DNA from: Chryseobacterium sp. OSA05B | Lineage (GTDB): Bacteria > Bacteroidota > Bacteroidia > Flavobacteriales > Weeksellaceae | Direction: 5' to 3' | DNA length: 64,000 bases | Assembly: GCF_019970065.1 (NCBI RefSeq) | Contig: NZ_JAHXYH010000005.1 | Location: 124,001-188,000, forward strand | Shown here: positions 50,382 through 58,863 of the stretch, piece after piece | Numbering within the stretch: the first letter of the stretch is position 1 | Layout: each line of letters begins with the position of its first letter | Position numbers and translations under genes: made by a program | The notes under the pieces: generated by a model | What the model was told of the DNA's origin: nothing | Databases searched by the model: none | What the model saw: only the letters and a program-made list of their open reading frames with translations

Positions 50382-51260
50382 ATGAAGCAATCATTTTTAA
50401 ATAGGTGGATATTTTACATCTTCTTTTTTTGTTTTTCAACATTATCCGCCCAAAAACTTATTATCATTAACAGCACCACTGAACCTTTTACTGTACAGAA
50501 TGATAAAAAAGAAGTTGTCATAAATGAAGGAAACAAAAAGGAATTTTCAGGTATAACCAATAGATTATCAGTCACCGGCTCTCAAAATCTGAACAGATCC
50601 ATACTTGTATTCCTCGAACCGACAGAAAAGCTCACCATTACCCTAAAACAGGGCAATACCATTTCTTATTCTGGAGACCAAGCAGATATCCATGAATACC
50701 TTAATGAAAAACTGAACGTGGAAACTTTCGGAAAAATGAAAGACTATCTAACCGCTTCTAACAAGAAGAATATCGAAGAATTAAAAAACGCTTCAGAAAT
50801 ATTTCTTTCGGGTGTTTTGAAGAAAGTAAAATTGTCTTCCGTGCTTGTTTCTCCTGACGACAAGAATTCTACCAAAAAATTAAAAAATCATATCAAATAC
50901 AACTGGCTTTATACCGTGCTTACCACTGTAAATTCCAGGAAGGACAAAGCATTTACAGAACAAGCCATCAATTACTATTATAACAAATACATAGAATCAG
51001 ATATTGCACAATACAGCTGTAACAGTGTTTATCAGTATAATGTCATCGAAATATTAGCGAAGAATAAGGAGTCGTTACAAGTTGAGCTCCCAACCTATCC
51101 TATTGTTGAGCATACAGATTCTGATCTTATCAATCAATATCTTCCCAAAAGCTGTCAAAGATTTTATTTTCAAAAAGAATACAATTATCTTGAGCACAAC
51201 AATGATCCTGGTCAAGACTACTATAAAAAGGTTTTAACTGAAAAATTCAATGATTCATAA
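50382..51260 (+). CDS. Secreted protein of unknown function
   Basis: A 292-residue protein with a signal peptide (IFYIFFFCFSTLSAQ). A beta-rich part (about 25-95, with EPTEKLTITLKQGNTISYSG) is followed by a helical, Lys/Asn/Tyr-rich part with YLNEKLNVETFGKMKDYLTA and QAINYYYNKYIESDIAQY. The layout resembles the N-terminal DUF4369-like region seen before thioredoxin domains in Bacteroidota, but no thioredoxin CxxC is present. I do not recognise a family. Single gene, ending in a convergent terminator. Confidence 0.72.
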   Translation: MKQSFLNRWIFYIFFFCFSTLSAQKLIIINSTTEPFTVQNDKKEVVINEGNKKEFSGITNRLSVTGSQNLNRSILVFLEPTEKLTITLKQGNTISYSGDQADIHEYLNEKLNVETFGKMKDYLTASNKKNIEELKNASEIFLSGVLKKVKLSSVLVSPDDKNSTKKLKNHIKYNWLYTVLTTVNSRKDKAFTEQAINYYYNKYIESDIAQYSCNSVYQYNVIEILAKNKESLQVELPTYPIVEHTDSDLINQYLPKSCQRFYFQKEYNYLEHNNDPGQDYYKKVLTEKFNDS

Positions 51261-51300
51261 ACTTATTTATGCAATTTTGAAACAGCTAATTTCCCATAAA

Positions 51301-51336
51301 AATGCCCTTAAAAGCATATTACTTTGTAAGGGCATT
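51301..51336. terminator. Bidirectional terminator
   Basis: AATGCCCTTA/TAAGGGCATT with a 16-nt loop sits between the orphan stop (51260) and the minus-strand GH43 stop (51380). Confidence 0.7.
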
Positions 51337-51379
51337 CTATATAATAACCGATGATTCATTTGAGATCATCTACTTTATC

Positions 51380-53140
51380 TTACTCAGATTTTACAACCTC
51401 CGTCCATTCCGAAACTCCATTGGCATTGAAAGCTTCGATCTGGAAATAGTAAGAATCAGCTCTGTCTGCTCCGGTGAAGAAATATTCGTTCTTTCCGTAT
51501 ACCATGATACTTCCGTATAATTTATCCGGAGATTTTCCCCAATAAATCACATATCCGTCTGCATCCTGATTCTGTTGCCACTTCATCCAGATGCTTCTTC
51601 TTTCACCGAATTTTTTAGGTTCTGATCTTAAAGGAACAAATCCTTCCACTTTCTTTGGTTTTTCTCCCGCTCCCTTCCCAAATACTCTGAACCCGCTTAA
51701 TGCAAATTTTCCGGTAGGCATTTTCAGGTTTTCCATTTTCAGGAATCTGGCCTGTGCTGGTTTTTCAAGTTCTATATAATCGTGGGGAACATCTTTGGTG
51801 TTTTTGCTTTTATCCACAACTACATTCCATTTTTTACCATCATTGGAACCATAGATTTTATACTGATGCATTTTGCCCAGGGTTTTCCCCATAAACTCCG
51901 CATCCTGATCAGCATAATTGATCTGAATCGCATTGATGGTGGAAACCTCACCAAGATCAGTCTGAAACCATTCTCCAGAATTTCCCGTTTTTGCACTCCA
52001 ATACGTTTTGATATCTTCATCTACCGCTAAGTTTGGCTGATACCCTCCTAAAGTAGAGGAAACCTGAACGGGTTTATTGTAATTTAAAAGCATCCATCCT
52101 GCAAAAAGTCCTTTTGAGAAATCTTTTCCCTGGGCAAACTGCGGAAGAAAGGTCGGGTAATCTCCATAAGCCGTATTCGTGTACATCACATCATCTTTAT
52201 CAAATCCTGCAGGCCAGATCCCCAATCTTCTTTCAAAATTATTTTTAGTGGAAATGAAAATCGTTGAGATATGCCACCAGTTTTTGTAATTGTCTTCAAA
52301 AGTAGCGCCATGCCCCGCTCCTCTTGCGAAACCACCGGGTTTGTAGGAAAATGGATTGTGCTGCTGGTACTCGAAGCCTTCGAGTGGATTTTTGCTGACA
52401 TAAACCCCATCGGAATATCCACTGAATTCGGTTGCAGGAGCACCGTACTGCATATAATATTTTCCGTTATGCTTCGTCATCCAGGCTCCTTCTACAAAGG
52501 GCTGAAGGAAAACATTATCATTATATTCTCCAAATCTTTCCCAACCGTGATCTTCCGGCTTCAGTCTGATAATGGGCTTTGTAAAACCTTCGGACTGCAG
52601 GGTTTTCACTTTCACTTCGGTTCCCAGTAACGGCCATTCATTGCTAGATCCCCAGTACAGATATAATTTGTTTTTATCCTCATCATAATGGAAAGCCGGA
52701 TCCCATGCACCAACTTTTAAAGTATCCACCGCAATTTTCCAGTCATCTTTGGTAGGATTGGTACTTTTCCAGATCGGGAAATCCTGTTCCCAGGTAGAAC
52801 CGTACACATAGAGCGTATCTTTCATTGCCCACACTGCCGGAGCATTCAGATCATGGATGTATTTATTGTCTCTCAGGAATTTTCTTTTGACAAATTTCCA
52901 GTCCAGCATATCATCACTGTACCAGTATCCTTCCTGATTGGTGGAGAAAAGGAATAGTTTATTTTTAAAATTAACAATCACAGGATCGGCTGTTGCGCGG
53001 TGTTTCCCCTGTTTTGAAAAAACCTCGAAAGGCGTATAGCCATAATCGATGTTAATAGGGTTACAGAACGTTTTCTGCTGGGCACTTACGAGCATCCCGA
53101 ACAGAACAGCGAATGCTAAAAAATACTGCTGCATCTTCAT
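51380..53140 (-). CDS. Glycoside hydrolase family 43 protein with discoidin (F5/8 C) domain
   Basis: A 586-residue secreted enzyme with signal peptide (ending VSAQQKTF). The five-blade GH43 domain (about 20-355) has HRATADPVIVNFKNKLFLFS (catalytic Asp region), APAVWAMKDTLYVYGST, GAWDPAFHYDEDKNKLYLYW and FVEGAWMTKHNGKYYMQYGA (general acid Glu). A discoidin/CBM32-like domain follows (VSSTLGGYQPNLAVDEDIKT, about 358-490), then an FN3-like C-terminus. It probably acts on arabinan-, xylan- or galactan-like glycans. No SusCD pair is adjacent, so this is a lone enzyme rather than a full utilization locus. Confidence 0.88.
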   Translation of the reverse strand: MKMQQYFLAFAVLFGMLVSAQQKTFCNPINIDYGYTPFEVFSKQGKHRATADPVIVNFKNKLFLFSTNQEGYWYSDDMLDWKFVKRKFLRDNKYIHDLNAPAVWAMKDTLYVYGSTWEQDFPIWKSTNPTKDDWKIAVDTLKVGAWDPAFHYDEDKNKLYLYWGSSNEWPLLGTEVKVKTLQSEGFTKPIIRLKPEDHGWERFGEYNDNVFLQPFVEGAWMTKHNGKYYMQYGAPATEFSGYSDGVYVSKNPLEGFEYQQHNPFSYKPGGFARGAGHGATFEDNYKNWWHISTIFISTKNNFERRLGIWPAGFDKDDVMYTNTAYGDYPTFLPQFAQGKDFSKGLFAGWMLLNYNKPVQVSSTLGGYQPNLAVDEDIKTYWSAKTGNSGEWFQTDLGEVSTINAIQINYADQDAEFMGKTLGKMHQYKIYGSNDGKKWNVVVDKSKNTKDVPHDYIELEKPAQARFLKMENLKMPTGKFALSGFRVFGKGAGEKPKKVEGFVPLRSEPKKFGERRSIWMKWQQNQDADGYVIYWGKSPDKLYGSIMVYGKNEYFFTGADRADSYYFQIEAFNANGVSEWTEVVKSE

Positions 53141-53221
53141 AATTTTTGCTTAATGAACAAATTTAGGTAACTTTTTTGTCTTTTGTCTCAATTTGAATAA
53201 GTGAAACAGATCAAAAAAAAA

Positions 53222-53246
53222 TTCCGGCCCTGTCATAGGGCCGGAA
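53222..53246 (-). terminator. Terminator of the ctlX transcript
   Basis: TTCCGGCCCT/AGGGCCGGAA around GTCAT, followed on the minus strand by eight or more T residues. It lies 30 bp past the ctlX stop. Confidence 0.88.
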
Positions 53247-53275
53247 ATATGTTCAAATAGAATTTTATTCAATTC

Positions 53276-54199
53276 TTATTTTTTCGGAAGGAAAACCTCA
53301 GCAAGCATACATCTTGCGCTTCCTCCACCATTCACTTCAATCGTATTCAGATCTGAGTAAATGATCTCACAGTATTTTTCAATAGCAGCTACCTGCTCAG
53401 AGGTCAAAGACTGGTAAGCGGTCTGGCTCATCACCAGAAACTTCTGTCCTTCTTTGTTCTGAACCTGAAGCATATTTCCAGCAAACTGCTGCATTTGCTC
53501 TTCTGAAATTTCAATGATTTCTTTTCCTGAGTTTTTGATGGTTTCAATTACCTTTTCTCTTTCCAGTTCATCATCGATACAGTCTAAACAGATCACGACA
53601 AACTGGTCAGCCACACACATCATAACGTTGGTGTGATAAATAGGAAGTCTTTCTGTTCCTACAGTTTGGTAAGAATGGAAAACAATCGGTGTAAAGCCAT
53701 ATTTCTTACAGAATTCTCTGAACAATTTTTCGTCAAGTCTTAAAGAAACCGAACCGTAAGCGATCTTATTATCATGATCGAAGATCATACTTCCTGTTCC
53801 TTCAAGAAAGTGCCCCTGAGTTTCCGGTAAAGACCAGTCATCAATTTCGGTCAATTCAAATCCCTGCTCTTTGATGGTTTCAAGAATATCTTCTCTTCTT
53901 TCCACTCTCCTGTTGGAAGCGAACATCGGGTATAAAACGACTTTACCGTCTTTATGGAAACTTACCCAATTGTTTGGGAAAATAGAATCCGGTGTATGAG
54001 GATCCAATGTATCTCTTATAGTGATGACATTCACTCCTTTGTTTCTCAGCTTTCCAACAAAAGTGTTGAATTCCTCCAAAGCTTTGGATTGAATATCAGA
54101 ACCTTTCTGTTCTACCTGAAAATAATTATTTTTCGCCGTTTCAGCGTTGTAGCCGAATGCAATCGGCTCTATCATTAAAACTGTATCTGTTGTTTGCAT
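53276..54199 (-). CDS. ctlX: CtlX-like citrulline/arginine-deiminase-fold hydrolase
   Basis: A 307-residue protein of the guanidino-group modifying (pentein) superfamily. Motifs include DTVLMIEPIAFGYNAETAKN, FPNNWVSFH (substrate-binding FPNNW), HFLEGTGSMIFD, the His of IYHTNVMMCV and the nucleophile Cys at about 297 in GGGSARCMLAEVFLP. This pattern is that of the ctlX family, suggested to act in citrulline or arginine use. It lies 86 bp downstream of a second pentein enzyme. Confidence 0.88.
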   Translation of the reverse strand: MQTTDTVLMIEPIAFGYNAETAKNNYFQVEQKGSDIQSKALEEFNTFVGKLRNKGVNVITIRDTLDPHTPDSIFPNNWVSFHKDGKVVLYPMFASNRRVERREDILETIKEQGFELTEIDDWSLPETQGHFLEGTGSMIFDHDNKIAYGSVSLRLDEKLFREFCKKYGFTPIVFHSYQTVGTERLPIYHTNVMMCVADQFVVICLDCIDDELEREKVIETIKNSGKEIIEISEEQMQQFAGNMLQVQNKEGQKFLVMSQTAYQSLTSEQVAAIEKYCEIIYSDLNTIEVNGGGSARCMLAEVFLPKK

Positions 54200-54285
54200 T
54201 ATTTTAGATTTAAAAATTAAAAGATTGAAAGATTAAAAGATTTGGTAATTACCCCATCAGCAAATCGTCTAATCTTCACATCAAT

Positions 54286-55200
54286 CTACTCTCTTACCAG
54301 CGGCATTGTAGAACATCTCAACAATCCTCCCATTTTAGAGATTTCCCGGTAAGGAATTTCTTCCACGGTCATTCCCCACTCGTTTCTCAGGTGGTTGTTC
54401 ATTCTGGTGAATGTTTTGTCTGATACCACAACGTCCGGAGAAATGGAGAATATATTCGGGAACATTTCAAACATTTCCTCATCATTGAGATGGAAACAGT
54501 TTTCTTCCCCGAAAATATCGATGATCAGGCGGTAATCACTTTCATCTACAAATCCGTTTTTATAAATAAGACATTTATCTTTTCCTACCGGATTGAAGGT
54601 ACAGTCCAGATGCAGAATTCCTTCGAACGGAATTTTATCGTTTTTCTTTAATTCAAGATCGATGATTCTTTTCTTCGGAAAATATTCTTTTAAAATTTCA
54701 ATAGCATATTCGTTCGTTCTCGCTGTTTTATAGTTTCTGTAATCTTCGCTGAAGCATGTTCCGATAAAAAGAAAATCGTCCCATACAATAACGTCCCCGC
54801 CTTCGATGTGTGCAGTTTCCGGAAGATTGATGATCTTTCTCCAGGCTACTTTTTCAAAAACTTTTTTATAGGCATCCTGCTCATCGGCTCTGTCTGCGAT
54901 CACGTTTGAAATGATCATTTTATCGTCAATCACGAAAGCTACGTCTCTTGAAAAAACCTGGTTATAATCTTTGATAATGCTTGGGCGAAGTACTTCTACA
55001 TCATATTTTTTAAGTACTGCTTCGAAAGCATTCATTTCGTTGATGATATCCACCTCCTTAGGATACATATTGTGTTCGATGGAGTAATATGATTTGGCGT
55101 CATAACTCTCCTCTAGTGTGGGAACAGCTCCCATTGAATTAGGCTGACCTAGAACTACTGATTTCAGCCTGCCCGTTTCGTTTTTAATGTTTAGTCTCAT
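54286..55200 (-). CDS. Arginine-deiminase-family (dimethylargininase/amidinotransferase-like) enzyme
   Basis: A 304-residue pentein enzyme. It has FSRDVAFVIDDKMII, ETAHIEGGDVIVWDDFLFIG (E-G-G-D), the His of GILHLDCTFNPVG and the nucleophile Cys at about 296 in GGLLRCSTMPLVRE. Single-domain size fits dimethylarginine dimethylaminohydrolase or arginine deiminase relatives; exact substrate cannot be told from these motifs. It is cotranscribed with the CtlX-like gene on the minus strand, so the two likely act on arginine-derived compounds. Confidence 0.87.
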   Translation of the reverse strand: MRLNIKNETGRLKSVVLGQPNSMGAVPTLEESYDAKSYYSIEHNMYPKEVDIINEMNAFEAVLKKYDVEVLRPSIIKDYNQVFSRDVAFVIDDKMIISNVIADRADEQDAYKKVFEKVAWRKIINLPETAHIEGGDVIVWDDFLFIGTCFSEDYRNYKTARTNEYAIEILKEYFPKKRIIDLELKKNDKIPFEGILHLDCTFNPVGKDKCLIYKNGFVDESDYRLIIDIFGEENCFHLNDEEMFEMFPNIFSISPDVVVSDKTFTRMNNHLRNEWGMTVEEIPYREISKMGGLLRCSTMPLVRE

Positions 55201-55386
55201 AAAGATTTATGCAATACTACAAATATAAGTAAAGGTCTGTATCTGGGAAACTTTTGAATTGCTTTATCCTTATAATTTTATCCAATATTCAGGTTACTCT
55301 AAGGATGGTTTTATTTACAGTTATTTTATCCGCATAAAACAATATATACAGAAAATACCACCACATCATACTCACATATAATTTTA

Positions 55387-55420
55387 GTGTACGCGCTTAT
55401 AGCTCAAGTGTACGCACTTA
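55387..55420 (+). promoter_or_regulatory. Two operator-like repeats spaced by 21 bp
   Basis: GTGTACGCGCTTA at 55387 and GTGTACGCACTTA at 55408 differ at one base and are exactly 21 bp apart, two helical turns. The second also forms a palindrome AAGTG-TACG-CACTT. They lie 69 bp upstream of the start at 55489. Confidence 0.5.
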
Positions 55421-55488
55421 CTTAGTTGGACTGGTTTTACTTGCTGGTGACCACTACATTAGCCGTATTAATTTTAGATCTTATTATT

Positions 55489-55986
55489 ATGAAGAAAAAT
55501 CTTACCTTTTTATTAACTGTTTTATTAACAGTGGTATCAGTAACCAGTTTATTTGCACAGAATTCGTTTAGTGTTAAATACGTTGCACAGTCAGGCTTTA
55601 ACGCTCCTCCACCTGAAGTAATAAAAGTAGAAGCGGACTATGATCGTCATAAACACATTATTTCTCCTCCTAACAGTTCTACGCAGACAACCCCTGTTCT
55701 CGAGAGCAAATATGTTATTAATGGAACAACTGTTACTTATCTTATCGCTCCGGCTCCCAGTCCGAATACAGCTCAGACATTTGAACTGTTTCATTTAAAG
55801 GTGATTTGGACTGCTTATCAAGATGGATTACCAATTTCCAGGACCTATACCTTCAATGTTGGACAGATAATAGGTGCCAATAGTGGTAATGAAATAGATG
55901 TAACAATACCACAAGCCAGAATACGCCTAAAAGCAATTCATTCAGGTACACATGTTCTTTATCAGATCACTCTCCAAACCTTTTAA
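55489..55986 (+). CDS. Small secreted protein of unknown function
   Basis: From the ATG at 55489 the protein is 165 residues with a strong signal peptide (MKKNLTFLLTVLLTVVSVTS...LFAQ). An upstream TTG frame from 55426 is rejected because it would put extra residues in front of the signal. The mature part is beta-rich and Thr/Pro-rich (YVAQSGFNAPPPEVIKVEAD, LIAPAPSPNTAQTFELFHLK), without Cys or sorting domain. No family recognised. It stands alone between a divergent gene and the peptide gene, with the phased operator-like motif in front. Confidence 0.72.
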   Translation: MKKNLTFLLTVLLTVVSVTSLFAQNSFSVKYVAQSGFNAPPPEVIKVEADYDRHKHIISPPNSSTQTTPVLESKYVINGTTVTYLIAPAPSPNTAQTFELFHLKVIWTAYQDGLPISRTYTFNVGQIIGANSGNEIDVTIPQARIRLKAIHSGTHVLYQITLQTF

Positions 55987-56019
55987 GCAAGCCGGTCGGC
56001 ATCCAAACAAAATAATAAA

Positions 56020-56055
56020 CTCTGTTTTTACAAGCAGGGTTTGTTATTTTAATAT
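56020..56055 (+). terminator. Terminator after the small secreted protein
   Basis: AAAC-t-CTG pairs with CAG-g-GTTT around TTTTTACAAG and is followed by GTTATTTTAATATTTC. It lies about 35 bp past the stop at 55986. Confidence 0.6.
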
Positions 56056-56215
56056 TTCAAAAAACGCCTACTATTTATCTACAACCTTCTATTATCCATC
56101 TACATAAGAAATAAAAAAGTATAGATTCTATAAAATAAATTCCTATATTAGTGATATAATTCCGATGGAATTATCATTTTAAAAACTTAATTATTAACAT
56201 CAAAAAATCAAAATC

Positions 56216-56377
56216 ATGAACAAGAAAAATCCAGTGCTGAAAAACGCACAAAAATTAGGAAGAGAGCAACAGAAATCAATCGTAGGAGGCGGCATCAACA
56301 GACCAAGATACTGCTGTGAATGGGACGACAATGGAAAATGTACGATCTGGACTTGCGGAAACTGCGTTTGCCCTTAA
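56216..56377 (+). CDS. Double-glycine-leader cysteine-rich peptide (bacteriocin-like precursor)
   Basis: A 53-residue frame. The leader MNKKNPVLKNAQKLGREQQK continues SIVGG, with the double Gly at residues 24-25, typical of peptides cut by a C39 peptidase transporter. The remaining 28 residues contain six Cys (33, 34, 42, 47, 50, 52), two Trp and end CVCP. The K-L-x-R-x-x-x-x-S-I-x-G-G leader is the style of Chryseobacterium bacteriocin-like precursors. A Cys pair plus C-x-x-C-x-C suggests disulphides or modification. A strong terminator follows 14 bp after the stop, so it is a single-gene transcript. No transporter or maturase is in the window. Confidence 0.82.
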   Translation: MNKKNPVLKNAQKLGREQQKSIVGGGINRPRYCCEWDDNGKCTIWTCGNCVCP

Positions 56378-56390
56378 TCAAAAAACAATA

Positions 56391-56414
56391 AACCTGCTTA
56401 TCACAAGCAGGTTT
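56391..56414. terminator. Bidirectional terminator between the peptide and TonB-receptor genes
   Basis: AACCTGCTT/AAGCAGGTT-type stem around ATCAC, followed by TTTTCTTTTT on the plus strand. Confidence 0.85.
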
Positions 56415-56419
56415 TCTTT

Positions 56420-58783
56420 TTATCTGGCCCTGTTCTCTTCTTCAGTCTTCTGGAGCTCCTTAGCCTGATACTTCGAACTTCCAAAGCTGTACCCCACAGA
56501 AACAATAAGACGACTGCTGTCCCACCAATGGTTTAAGCGGTTGTCCATGATCTGCTTATGCCTGAACTCCAGACTCTGATCGTACGAATCAAAAATGTTG
56601 TTATAGCTGATTTTTGTATTAAGCGTATTGTCAAACCATGATTTCTGCAGGGACAGATCCACCGTATATCTTGGTTTTATAATGTAGAGGCTATTTCCGG
56701 TTTTGGATTCATAATTGGCAAAGAGATTAACGGTATATCCCTTTGGCAAAGAAAAAACCTGATTGATCCTGAGTTCATAATTATATACTTTTAAGGCAAA
56801 AACCTCATCGAGATATGGCCTGAATTCATCATTATAGTATCCTGCGATCTGGCTGGTCATATTCCACCACTTCGTCAGTTTCAATGGAAAGCTGGTTTCA
56901 ATGGAGGCAAATTTTCTGTACGGAAGATTCGTGCCCAAATATTCGAGAACATTGGTTTTTGGATTGTAGATCGGGTAACGTGTCATCGCATCTTTTTCTT
57001 TTCCTGCTGTAAAACTGGCAACCCAATTCTTATAACGGTACGTAAGTTTGATCTGGCTGGTGAAAGAAGGCTGCAGATAAGGATTCCCGATCCAGTAATT
57101 CAGCGGACTGAAATAAACCCGGAATGGATTGAGCTGTGAAAAAACAGGCCTTGTCATCTTTCTGCTGTAGGATAAAGACAGTTCATTGGATTTATTAAAT
57201 GCGTAGGATGTACTGAAAGACGGCAGCCATTCCAGATAATTTCTCGATACGATGGAATCTCTGGTAACAGCATCTGAAATACTCTGTGTATTCTCAAACC
57301 GCAGTCCCGCATTTATCTGAAGTTTTCCGAATTTCTGCCTGTAAGATACATAACCGGCCCAAATTTTCTCTTTATATGAAAACATATTGCTACGTTCCGG
57401 ATCAAAAACAAAACGGTTGTTTACGGACAGTGTATCATATCGGATATTATTATCCGTATCTGAACGGCTGTATTTCATTCCCGCTTCAAGATCTGCATTA
57501 CCTATCTTTTGGGAAGCATCAATTTGTATCGACTGAATATTAATCTTATTCAGCAGATCAGATTTCCAGTAGGATAAAAGCTGGGAGGTCGGTTGATCTC
57601 TATTTATAAAATCATCATTCTGTTTATTTTTAACGGAAAGATAATTTCCTAAAAAGTTGAGTTTAAAACCTTTGTTCTGAAATGCATAATCAGCGGTGAT
57701 TCCATAATTTTCCTGGGAATACGCTGTCGGATTTTCGCTTTGGGTATTAAAGATCAGCTGTGATTCATCCTTGTTAGTCGTATAAAGCGATCCAAAGCGG
57801 ATCCGGTCACTCTGTCTGAAATTCCCTCTTAAGCTGATACCCATCCTGTTTTTATCATTCATCCTGAAATCTGCTCCGGTCTGGATAGCGTACACCGTTC
57901 CTTCATCTTCCTGATACGTATTGGTTCGCATCACATTGGTATTGGCAAGCTTTTGTAGCGCATTATAACGGTAGGTGGAAATTCCGTTATTGTAGCTGAC
58001 CAGCAGACTGTAAGCTGTTTTTTCCGTGTTGTAGGAAAGATTTAAAGAGTTTTCCCTGTAGCTGAACTTATTTGCATAGGTATTTCCATTGTAATTTCCT
58101 TTCCAGCCGAGATTTCCGTTTCTTTTCAGTCTGATATCTATGATGCCTTTAAATTCCGCATCATATTTTGAAGACGGATTCGTATTCACTTCAAGAGATT
58201 CTACCATTTCAGGAGGCAACGAACGTAAATAGGACTGCAATTCCTGACTGCTCATGGCAATAGGTTTCCCATCAATAAATATCGCGGGTGTAATTCTTCC
58301 ACCGATAAAAATCCCACCTTCCTGATCTATGGAAACACCGGGAGTTTTCCTTAAAACTTCAAGAAGATTGGCGGATGTTTTAAAGTCTTTATTTCCGGAA
58401 ACGCTCATGACGATATTTCCATCACTGAGCTTGATATTTCTCGCTGCTGAACGGATTACTACTTCAGAAATATTTTCGGTGGCAGGTTTCAACTCAATCA
58501 GAGCCAGGTCTCCGGTCTTATCCAATTCTTTAGTCCGGTATTCGTTTTTCTGAATAACAATGTAAGAGCTATCAACCGTGGTGTTGAGCTGGAAAACCCC
58601 TAAAGAATCTGTGAAAACTTTTTGAATGATGCGCCGGTCTGATGTATTAAGTAGAGAAATTTCAGCCTGAAAAACCGGTGCTTTCGTCTCTGAATCCAAA
58701 ACTTTTCCTTTGATTGTTTCCTGACCTTTTCCAAAACAGAAAATAAATAAGAGCGGCAGGAAAAGCCATAATCTGATATTCAT
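56420..58783 (-). CDS. TonB-dependent outer-membrane receptor (CarboxypepD_reg, plug, barrel)
   Basis: A 787-residue protein with signal peptide (MNIRLWLFLPLLFIFCFGKG). A CarboxypepD_reg domain follows (ETIKGKVLDSETKAPVFQAE, about 20-110), then a plug (NIKLSDGNIVMSVSGNKDFK, GGIFIGGRITPAIFIDGKPI, about 115-230) and a large barrel (YSRKMTRPVFSQLNPFRVYF, ending VSVGYSFGSSKYQAKELQKT). This is a TonB-dependent-receptor-like protein of the family that lacks SusD partners. Its substrate is unknown. It lies 80 bp downstream of the divergently controlled 7TM-AraC gene on the same strand. Confidence 0.9.
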   Translation of the reverse strand: MNIRLWLFLPLLFIFCFGKGQETIKGKVLDSETKAPVFQAEISLLNTSDRRIIQKVFTDSLGVFQLNTTVDSSYIVIQKNEYRTKELDKTGDLALIELKPATENISEVVIRSAARNIKLSDGNIVMSVSGNKDFKTSANLLEVLRKTPGVSIDQEGGIFIGGRITPAIFIDGKPIAMSSQELQSYLRSLPPEMVESLEVNTNPSSKYDAEFKGIIDIRLKRNGNLGWKGNYNGNTYANKFSYRENSLNLSYNTEKTAYSLLVSYNNGISTYRYNALQKLANTNVMRTNTYQEDEGTVYAIQTGADFRMNDKNRMGISLRGNFRQSDRIRFGSLYTTNKDESQLIFNTQSENPTAYSQENYGITADYAFQNKGFKLNFLGNYLSVKNKQNDDFINRDQPTSQLLSYWKSDLLNKINIQSIQIDASQKIGNADLEAGMKYSRSDTDNNIRYDTLSVNNRFVFDPERSNMFSYKEKIWAGYVSYRQKFGKLQINAGLRFENTQSISDAVTRDSIVSRNYLEWLPSFSTSYAFNKSNELSLSYSRKMTRPVFSQLNPFRVYFSPLNYWIGNPYLQPSFTSQIKLTYRYKNWVASFTAGKEKDAMTRYPIYNPKTNVLEYLGTNLPYRKFASIETSFPLKLTKWWNMTSQIAGYYNDEFRPYLDEVFALKVYNYELRINQVFSLPKGYTVNLFANYESKTGNSLYIIKPRYTVDLSLQKSWFDNTLNTKISYNNIFDSYDQSLEFRHKQIMDNRLNHWWDSSRLIVSVGYSFGSSKYQAKELQKTEEENRAR

Positions 58784-58863
58784 AAATTTTAAATTTTATG
58801 AAACCAAAAGTAGTGGGATGAAGGAAAAATAAGGTTTTGAAGTTTAAATTCCGCAGTACGAAA

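Noticed and set aside
55426..55488. TTG-initiated extension of the small secreted protein
   Set aside because: It adds 21 residues before a complete signal peptide; the ATG at 55489 is better placed.
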